Assembly: GCA_013112715.1 (NCBI GenBank)
Contig: JABFGB010000022.1
Span: 51,528 to 115,527, forward strand
DNA length: 64,000 nt
Reading direction: 5' to 3'
DNA from: Chloroflexota bacterium
Lineage (GTDB): Bacteria > Chloroflexota > Anaerolineae > Aggregatilineales > J027
In this document: one piece after another, positions 54,801-59,850 of the stretch
How positions within the stretch are numbered: position 1 is the first letter of the stretch
How the letters are laid out: each line of letters begins with the position of its first letter
Made by a program: the position numbers and the translations under genes
Notes under the pieces: model-generated
Seen by the model: only the letters and a program-made list of their open reading frames with translations
Told to the model about the DNA's origin: nothing
The model's database searches: none

Positions 54801-56166
54801 CCAAGATTTCTTCGGTCTTAGGCAGAGCGGAAGTCTCCATTCGCAGACGGGCGAGGTGGGGTCGCAGCAAAATCACTTCTGGCACGAGCGCAGCCAACCG
54901 TTCAGCGATCAAAAGTTGATCTTCATCGGGTGTGCCGCTCGTCAGCAGCAAATAACCCGCCTGCTGAGGGTCGCCGCGCATCAATTCATCAATCGCAGGG
55001 GAGAAGGCCGCTGGGGGTTGGGTCGCTTTGCGTTTTTCGAGTAGTTCCGCGCTGGCGATGATAAAACGAATGGTGGCGGCGGTCTGTTCGTCGGCATCAT
55101 CCAATAATTCCAACAGCACCTCAACCGCCCGTGACCAATTCGCCGTATCCAGATAAATTCGCGCCGCGTCAATATCGGCTTGGAGGGCGAGGCGGTGTAA
55201 TTTTAGTTCAATCTCCGATTGCAAACGGCGGCTTTCGGGATAACCGGGGTCAAGCGCAATGATAGTCTGCAATTTGGCGGCGGCGTTTTCAAGTTCCTGT
55301 TTGCTATTGCGTAAATTAACCTCGTGCCGCGTTTCATTGAGTTGGGATTCGCGTTTATCTTCCAGCGGCTTGCGTACTTCGCGCAGGGCTTGGCGCAGTT
55401 CGGCAATTGTCGAAAAGCGGCGGCGTGTGTTGGGGTGGGTCGCCCGTGTAATCACATTTTTCAGGCTGGCGGGGACATGTGTGGTATCACTGCCAAACAG
55501 CACAATATGTTCTCCATCGGCGGTGGCTTCACTGTCGAAACGTGCCCCCCCCGAAATAATGTAAAACAGCAGTTCCCCCACCTGATAAATATCACTCTGC
55601 CGCGTCACATTGCTTGGCCCGCCGCCCTCGTCCAACAAAACGGCATTGCCCCAGTCAATCACCTTCAGGCGATACAGGTCACGATTCCAGAACAGATGCT
55701 TGGCGTCCACATCGTTGTAGACGACCTGCTGTTCATGTGCGAGGGCCAGCAAATCGAGCAACTGGTCAACCATCACCAGCATTTCCAGCGTGGGCAGGCG
55801 TTCACCCTTCTCCGCCAATTCGCGCACCATGTCAGCCACAATTTGCCCATCGGCCCGATCCATCGCAATGTAGGTATGCGTTTGTGCGCCAACCTTAAAC
55901 GATCCCGCGCCGCGCAGTTCCGCCAACGCCGGATGGCCTGCCAAACGTTCAAGGGCTTTGCGTTCGTTGCGAATACTGACTTCTTGGGCGGCCCGCATCG
56001 GGGGGGCATCTTGGGGGGCGGGGCGTTTGACCACCACAGGCCGATCGTGGTCTTGCGTATCCCATGCGCGGAGGGTTTCGCCGGATCGTCCGCGTGGATA
56101 GATGTGGTCATAACGATAACGATTATCAAATAGGCTGGTGCGTCCGCTGGCGGGTGTGTCGCTCAT
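51820..56166 (-). CDS. Large divergent kinase with helical repeat region, membrane helix and lectin-like domain
   Basis: About 1448 residues; start at ATG 56166 is likely, with a TTG at 56187 possible. Counting from the TTG: kinase domain residues about 20-270, with Lys54 (VVVKRP), catalytic loop NDVDAKH (Asp159 kept, Lys replaced by Asp161, Asn replaced by His164) and DWG (Asp178) for DFG. Next come about 850 residues of helical, partly TPR-like repeats; one membrane helix near 1134-1160; a Thr-rich linker; and an extracytoplasmic beta-rich domain of about 190 residues resembling a concanavalin-type jelly roll. It looks like a transmembrane sensor that couples external ligand binding to kinase signalling. 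It is divergent from the BMC operon. Confidence 0.78.
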   Translation of the reverse strand: MSDTPASGRTSLFDNRYRYDHIYPRGRSGETLRAWDTQDHDRPVVVKRPAPQDAPPMRAAQEVSIRNERKALERLAGHPALAELRGAGSFKVGAQTHTYIAMDRADGQIVADMVRELAEKGERLPTLEMLVMVDQLLDLLALAHEQQVVYNDVDAKHLFWNRDLYRLKVIDWGNAVLLDEGGGPSNVTRQSDIYQVGELLFYIISGGARFDSEATADGEHIVLFGSDTTHVPASLKNVITRATHPNTRRRFSTIAELRQALREVRKPLEDKRESQLNETRHEVNLRNSKQELENAAAKLQTIIALDPGYPESRRLQSEIELKLHRLALQADIDAARIYLDTANWSRAVEVLLELLDDADEQTAATIRFIIASAELLEKRKATQPPAAFSPAIDELMRGDPQQAGYLLLTSGTPDEDQLLIAERLAALVPEVILLRPHLARLRMETSALPKTEEILDTLDRLESTLDSRPSEAGLQGILGIYQAIGTRLESLRPALEAVSKNNSRLIDPLNRAHRAVNMLTEHLREVGHFVYTDPTRAGNTLRAASNIDPANAYFGELNDYFDEVHQMLEALGSFKPRADGSDLADWFDRVLDFLKPYGEDLTDEALHRAIQTLEATATTWMTTQDMIIFGRRTIAQHNLTRMTNLMQPLNKNIAAWYEKLGKEVGEATYVERLSLNNKLGQRLIEGYETWDAGKPSQVVELAGQMERLAQTDAEKQAVERLKGLGEICQHWLENHGPDDRQLTDQTERQLDDLFFPDENQERDTFAKQMKTTDLYLKTMARGLVEHMRQSSTAGIRLLFLHYVWRGVMCVQNDALQDADFWREAALKTLPKGRSNPIFAEFDRIFTGRQLVLEAQTALEKVHGPSDLLSLRTLFNQPLADQWLSEAQQAVRQLEVALRHWEDGDFRGAKNAFDGALIQLQAAEDKSRLDLSQIKKWVTPLRDAAIDLQAARLKIEQIANSTKIPEDADFTAPDLAVDPTIEPLLEEMVKTTEQLLGVDYSHQVRQWLSTYRAVLETHQTKNLDRGQKLIAYEAHFNGLFINKHPAYPLFQTWQLIAHRLPDDFGVPEPPPPPVVTPPFPIEPPMPEEDYDEPRSARAKRRTSQASATHQVGFEDEEGVAYEEISEGAGIPWGIIAAIVVVVVGVIGFVLIASGGGDNGDNQNNGGNNNTQVSNVPPATREPDPIIAPETLTPTSTTTATASPTATETVAPSPTEMAVTETPTSTNIPPTDLPTATDAPIATNTTAPTAIGGGGGFNSPSVNALAIFDLVPADEYGWNSDWFRPAAGGVWQLGVSKSAGGNAPIIVSLTPDILGSFFVSDRITAAEAEMELTVYDAADIPSGVYFGLGIENEGRQRASAEVRLVQDGVVNIGTRQDGAFRGRTQYPLSVIRLVLRVEINEDGTAMFFIDNQLVGQSEARYGADEPVTVVLYTSSGGVFVSVTRLEFDFD

Positions 56167-56354
56167 GCGTCTTGGTTCATCTCCCAAAAAAGCGTAAGTG
56201 ATGTCATGGCCCTATTCATTACTAGGCCATTCAGACAAACGACTATTGTACGCATGGTGCGAGTTTTTACCAGCAAGGTCGTTCCCAAAAATTATCCGTT
56301 GCCCCATTTCTGCTGTACAATAGCTGCAATATTTCACCCCGCCAAAGAGGAACG
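56167..56354. promoter_or_regulatory. Divergent region between kinase and BMC operons
   Basis: The region between the leftward kinase and the rightward BMC set must contain both promoters. A TGGCC (56208-56212)/GGCCA (56225-56229) inverted repeat with 12 bases between may be an operator. TACAAT in CTGTACAATAG upstream of the rightward genes is a possible -10 box, but I find no good -35 box at the right distance. GAGGAAC before 56355 is a good ribosome site. Confidence 0.35.
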
Positions 56355-56567
56355 ATGAACAATAATTTATTGACATTTTTGTTATTATTCGGCGCTGGTG
56401 CTTTTACAATTGTTGGGGCGGTAATGGACTGGAATTGGTTTATGAACAGCCGCCGTGCTCGATTTTTTGTCGCCATTTTTGGGCGGCTGGGCGCACGTAT
56501 TTTTTATATCCTGTTGGGCTTGTTTATCATTGGTATGGCGGGCATTATCTATCTGGGTGGGAATTAA
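56355..56567 (+). CDS. Small two-helix membrane protein, Imm17-like
   Basis: A 70-residue protein with two transmembrane helices (residues 5-23 and 48-67) and a short loop containing DWNWF, RRARFF and FGRLGARI. This pattern resembles the Imm17 family, named for predicted polymorphic-toxin immunity proteins; no toxin gene is nearby, so an immunity role should not be assumed. GAGGAAC precedes the ATG. Its TAA is immediately followed, with no gap, by the TTG of the RpiB-like gene, so it is the first gene of the BMC operon. Confidence 0.65.
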   Translation: MNNNLLTFLLLFGAGAFTIVGAVMDWNWFMNSRRARFFVAIFGRLGARIFYILLGLFIIGMAGIIYLGGN

Positions 56568-57278
56568 TTGAACGAAGAACAAATTCGCCAATTGGTGCGG
56601 GAAGCACTGCAACGCGAACTCGGTGTATCCGGTGATCAGCGCCGCCTGATTACCGAAGATGATCTCAACGCCGTACCGCCAGGGACGAGTTTTCGTATCC
56701 CAGAGGGCGCGATTGTTACCCCTTTAGCCCGTGAAGCCGCCCTCATGCGCCGGATTGAATTGATTGCCCATGACGCAGGCCCACAACCTGAAATTGCACC
56801 CGATAAGCCCCAAGCGCCTATTGTGGCGTTGGGTGCGGATCATGGTGGTTATCCCCTCAAAGAAATCCTCAAGGAATATTTGAAAACCGAGGGATATAGT
56901 GTTTTGGATTTGGGCACGAACAGTCGTGAAGCTGTAGACTATCCCGATTTTGCCCATGCGGTCGCGTTGGCGGTCAGTCAGGGTAAGGCGTGGCGCGGTA
57001 TTTTGATTGACGGGGCAGGTATTGGCAGTTCAATGGCCGCCAACAAAGTGCCGGGGGTTCGTGCCGCTTTGTGTTATGATAACGCCACTGCCATCAACAG
57101 CCGCGAACATAACGATGCCAATGTGCTGACATTGGGCGCGGGGCTAATCGGTGAGGCGCTCGCCAAGCAAATTGTACAAACATGGCTCACCACCGAATTT
57201 GCGGGTGGCAGACATGCTCGCCGTGTGAATAAAATCATGCAGATTGAATATCGGTATTTAAAGGGTACGAAAGCATGA
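56568..57278 (+). CDS. RpiB/LacA/LacB-type sugar-phosphate isomerase with BMC targeting extension
   Basis: A 236-residue protein that starts with TTG directly after the upstream stop. Residues 1-20 form an amphipathic helix (Ile6, Leu9, Val10, Ala13, Leu14, Leu18) that fits a BMC encapsulation peptide; a linker of about 60 residues follows. The isomerase domain starts near residue 84 with GADHGG (Asp91, His92) and ends ...GGRHARRV. RpiB interconverts ribose 5-phosphate and ribulose 5-phosphate; the E. coli catalytic Cys66 is replaced here by Asp148 in ILIDGAGIG, and His181 (SREHND) is kept. The substrate may therefore differ. The stop overlaps the deoC start by 4 bp. Confidence 0.88.
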   Translation: MNEEQIRQLVREALQRELGVSGDQRRLITEDDLNAVPPGTSFRIPEGAIVTPLAREAALMRRIELIAHDAGPQPEIAPDKPQAPIVALGADHGGYPLKEILKEYLKTEGYSVLDLGTNSREAVDYPDFAHAVALAVSQGKAWRGILIDGAGIGSSMAANKVPGVRAALCYDNATAINSREHNDANVLTLGAGLIGEALAKQIVQTWLTTEFAGGRHARRVNKIMQIEYRYLKGTKA

Positions 57279-58180
57279 ATAATGCCCAGTTAGAAAAGTT
57301 GGTGGATCAAATTACCAAACAAGTGCTGGCGGGGCTGCAAACCGAAAAATCACAGCCCTCCTCTGCCAAACCTGCCAACGATTGCAGCGATGGACGCTGT
57401 GTAGCGGATCGGCCCAAAGAAGTCCGTCAATTAAAAGAGGTCGGTGCGACGCGCTTTACTTCTGTGCCGGGGGCGCTACCAGCTGATCAAGACGTGGCCC
57501 GTTTGATTGACCATACCTTGCTGAAGCCAGATGCTACGCCTGACCAGATTGCCCAATTGTGCCATGAGGCCCGCACCTATCATTTTGCGTCGGTGTGTGT
57601 GAATCCTACCCATGTCAAATTATGCGCGGATTTATTAAAGGGGTCGGATGTCAAAGTTTGCACGGTGGTCGGTTTCCCCTTAGGCGCAACGCCGCCCGAA
57701 GTCAAAGCGTTTGAGGCCCAAAAAGCCCTCGGTGAAGGCGCAACCGAAATTGACATGGTGCTGAACGTCGGCGCGTTAAAATCTGGCGATTACAAGCTGT
57801 TGTTGAAAGATATTGCGTCGGTGGTCAATGTGACCCATGCTGCCAACGCCTTGTGTAAGGTCATTCTCGAAACCTCCCTGCTCAACGATGAGGAAAAAGT
57901 CGCCGCCTGTCAGATTGCCAAAGTCGCCGAGGCCGATTTTGTGAAAACCTCAACGGGTTTTGGTGGTGGGGGCGCAACCGCCGCCGATGTCGCCCTGATG
58001 CGTTATGTCGTCGGTTCAGAAATGGGTGTGAAGGCATCGGGTGGGGTGCGGAACTATGAAGATGCTAAAAAGATGGTTGCTGCCGGGGCGACCCGCATTG
58101 GTGCAAGTGCCGGGGTGCGGATTGTACAGGAGGCCAGCGGCAGAAAATCGGCGGGCGGGTCATCACGCGGCGCCTATTGA
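57275..58180 (+). CDS. deoC: Deoxyribose-phosphate aldolase with N-terminal BMC targeting peptide
   Basis: A 301-residue aldolase, about 70 residues longer than common DeoC. Residues 1-22 form an amphipathic helix (Leu6, Leu9, Val10, Ile13, Val17, Leu18, Leu21), a likely encapsulation peptide; residues 23-72 are a linker with Cys37 and Cys42. The TIM-barrel domain has [11 protein letters not shown] near 78, Asp160 (EIDMVLNVG), the Schiff-base Lys224 (FVKTSTGF) and Lys253 (VKASGG), all catalytic residues of DeoC. It splits 2-deoxyribose 5-phosphate into acetaldehyde and glyceraldehyde 3-phosphate; acetaldehyde is a volatile that BMC shells retain. ATGA overlap with the isomerase gene. Confidence 0.94.
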   Translation: MNNAQLEKLVDQITKQVLAGLQTEKSQPSSAKPANDCSDGRCVADRPKEVRQLKEVGATRFTSVPGALPADQDVARLIDHTLLKPDATPDQIAQLCHEARTYHFASVCVNPTHVKLCADLLKGSDVKVCTVVGFPLGATPPEVKAFEAQKALGEGATEIDMVLNVGALKSGDYKLLLKDIASVVNVTHAANALCKVILETSLLNDEEKVAACQIAKVAEADFVKTSTGFGGGGATAADVALMRYVVGSEMGVKASGGVRNYEDAKKMVAAGATRIGASAGVRIVQEASGRKSAGGSSRGAY

Positions 58181-58216
58181 TTTATTTCACTGTTCAAATT
58201 TTAAGGAGCAATTTCA

Positions 58217-58522
58217 ATGTCGGATGCACTCGGAATGATTGAATGCAAGAGCTTCGCGGCCCTCGTCGAGGCAGCAGACGCGATGGTCAAAGCGGCCCGT
58301 GTCGAACTGGTCAGCTATGAAAAAACGGGTGGTGGCTATGTTACCGCAGTGGTACGTGGTGATGTCGCGGCGGTCAAGGCAGCCGTTGAGGCCGGGGTAC
58401 GGGGTGCGGAAAAAATTGGCGAAGTCGTTGCGGTACATGTCATTCCACGCCCCCACGCCAATGTAGACAAGATTATGCCCTTAGGCCGCGCCGACGCTGT
58501 TGCCGATTCAGGCTTGGAATAA
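58217..58522 (+). CDS. BMC-H hexameric shell protein
   Basis: A 101-residue shell protein with the PF00936 fold: [24 protein letters not shown] at the start, the pore loop near residue 38 with [24 protein letters not shown], and [15 protein letters not shown] at the end. It forms hexamers that tile the facets of a bacterial microcompartment. It is the only BMC-H in the window and no trimeric BMC-T is present. A strong AAGGAG site precedes the ATG. Shell length matches PduA/CcmK type proteins. Confidence 0.97.
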   Translation: MSDALGMIECKSFAALVEAADAMVKAARVELVSYEKTGGGYVTAVVRGDVAAVKAAVEAGVRGAEKIGEVVAVHVIPRPHANVDKIMPLGRADAVADSGLE

Positions 58523-58527
58523 TCCCT

Positions 58528-58830
58528 ATGCAATTGGCTCAGGTCGTTGGCACAGTCGTGGCGACCCAAAAAAGCCAGCGCCTCGATGGACTAAAAATGC
58601 TCATCCTGCGTCCTTTTGGCTTGGATGGCAAATTGGGCAGCGGCTATTTGGTCGCGTTGGATGCGGTTGGGGCGGGGCCGGGTGAGGTCGTGCTGTATTG
58701 CACGGGCAGTTCGGCACGCCAAACCGAAGCCACCAAAGACCGCCCTGCCGATGCCGTCATCATGGCGATTGTGGATACCGTCGAGGTTGGCGGCGACGTG
58801 AAATATCAGAAGGATGACAAAGGCACATGA
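58528..58830 (+). CDS. BMC-P pentameric shell vertex protein, copy 1
   Basis: A 100-residue EutN/CcmL-family protein: [24 protein letters not shown] at the start, then [23 protein letters not shown] and a [13 protein letters not shown] end. It caps the vertices of the icosahedral shell as pentamers. The C-terminus has a charged tail after residue 90. It starts 5 bp after the BMC-H stop and its end overlaps copy 2 by 4 bp. Confidence 0.96.
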   Translation: MQLAQVVGTVVATQKSQRLDGLKMLILRPFGLDGKLGSGYLVALDAVGAGPGEVVLYCTGSSARQTEATKDRPADAVIMAIVDTVEVGGDVKYQKDDKGT

Positions 58831-59114
58831 AATTTGCATGGGTCATTGGCACGTTGGTTTCGACCCGCAAAGCCGAGGGGTTGGAGGGCGTGAAATTTCT
58901 CATCGTCCAGCCCCTTGATGAACGCCGCCTGCCCTCCGGCGAACCCTATGTCGCGGTGGATGCCACCCGCCAAGCTGGATTGGGCGAGTTGGTCTTTGTC
59001 GTCGCCAGCCGCGAAGCTGCCCTCGCATTGGAGGAAAGTTTCGTCCCGGTGGATGCGGCGATTGTCGGCATCGTGGACGATGTTCATGCCCCCTTGTTAC
59101 CGGAGGAGCAATAG
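58827..59114 (+). CDS. BMC-P pentameric shell vertex protein, copy 2
   Basis: A 95-residue EutN/CcmL homologue: [48 protein letters not shown] and [15 protein letters not shown]. It differs strongly from copy 1 in sequence, so it is a separate paralogue and not a recent duplicate. ATGA overlap with copy 1 couples their translation. Confidence 0.95.
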   Translation: MKFAWVIGTLVSTRKAEGLEGVKFLIVQPLDERRLPSGEPYVAVDATRQAGLGELVFVVASREAALALEESFVPVDAAIVGIVDDVHAPLLPEEQ

Positions 59115-59117
59115 CCC

Positions 59118-59399
59118 ATGTACTTGGCGCGGGTTGTCGGTAATGTGGTCGCCACCATCAAGCATCCTTTTTATGAAGGCCGCAAGTTAATGCTGGTGCA
59201 GCGGCTTGATTTGGACAATAAGCCAACCTCGACCTATGACGTGGCGGTGGATGACGTACAGGCCGGGGTGGGGGATTTTGTTTTGGTGTTCGATGAAGGC
59301 ACAGGCGCACGCCAAATTTTACAGGCCGGGAACACTGCCCCCGTCCGCGCCGTCATAGTAGGGATAGTAGATGATGTTGAGCAATATGGGATAGGCTGA
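59118..59399 (+). CDS. BMC-P pentameric shell vertex protein, copy 3
   Basis: A 93-residue EutN/CcmL homologue: ARVVGNVVATIKHPFYEGRKLMLVQ, VDDVQAGVGDFVLVFDEGTGAR and [14 protein letters not shown]. Its KHPFYEGRKL segment is the classic EutN/CcmL start. It ends one base before the hicB ATG. Confidence 0.96.
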   Translation: MYLARVVGNVVATIKHPFYEGRKLMLVQRLDLDNKPTSTYDVAVDDVQAGVGDFVLVFDEGTGARQILQAGNTAPVRAVIVGIVDDVEQYGIG

Positions 59400-59400
59400 A

Positions 59401-59616
59401 ATGACAGGCTCACGTTATGTTGTATTGCACCAAGAAGAGGATGGTGGGTATTGGGTCGAATGCCCCAGCTTACCCGGCTGTTTCAGTCAAGGCGACACTC
59501 GTGAAGAAGCCTTCGAAAATATCAAAGAGGCGATTGAGGCGTATATCGAATCTTTACAGAAACATGGTGAGCCTGTCCCCGAAGATATTATTTTTGAGGT
59601 GATGCTAAATTCGTGA
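59401..59616 (+). CDS. hicB: HicB-family antitoxin
   Basis: A 71-residue HicB protein: YVVLHQEEDGGYWVECPSLPGCFSQGDT is the partial RNase-H-like HicB fold, followed by EEAFENIKEAIEAYIE. It lacks the extra C-terminal DNA-binding domain of larger HicBs. It binds and neutralises HicA. It begins one base after the last shell gene, so it appears to ride on the BMC transcript. It overlaps hicA by 4 bp. Confidence 0.93.
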   Translation: MTGSRYVVLHQEEDGGYWVECPSLPGCFSQGDTREEAFENIKEAIEAYIESLQKHGEPVPEDIIFEVMLNS

Positions 59617-59834
59617 GCAAGTTACCAGTTGTTTCGGGGTGGACTTGCGTCAAGGCGCTTGAACAAATAGGATTCTACCTAGATCATCAAAAGGGGAGTC
59701 ATATGATTGTTAAGCGCGATAGCCCAAAAATAACAATGGCTGTACCCAATCATAAAGAATTGCGACCCGGTACGCTCCGTGCCATTATCAATCAAGCAGG
59801 ACTAACCGTTGAAGAATTTATCGAACTGCTGTAG
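59613..59834 (+). CDS. hicA: HicA-family mRNA interferase toxin
   Basis: A 73-residue HicA protein starting at GTG overlapping the hicB stop (GTGA). It has the double-stranded-RNA-binding-like fold with KALEQIGFYLDHQKGSHMIV, the conserved His of the GSH motif needed for RNA cleavage, and VPNHKELRPGTLRAIINQAGLTVEEF. It cleaves mRNA when free of HicB. Antitoxin-first order (hicB-hicA) is the less common arrangement. It ends 16 bp before the kinase/FGE gene. Confidence 0.93.
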   Translation: MSKLPVVSGWTCVKALEQIGFYLDHQKGSHMIVKRDSPKITMAVPNHKELRPGTLRAIINQAGLTVEEFIELL

Positions 59835-59850
59835 CACAGGCGATTAATCT

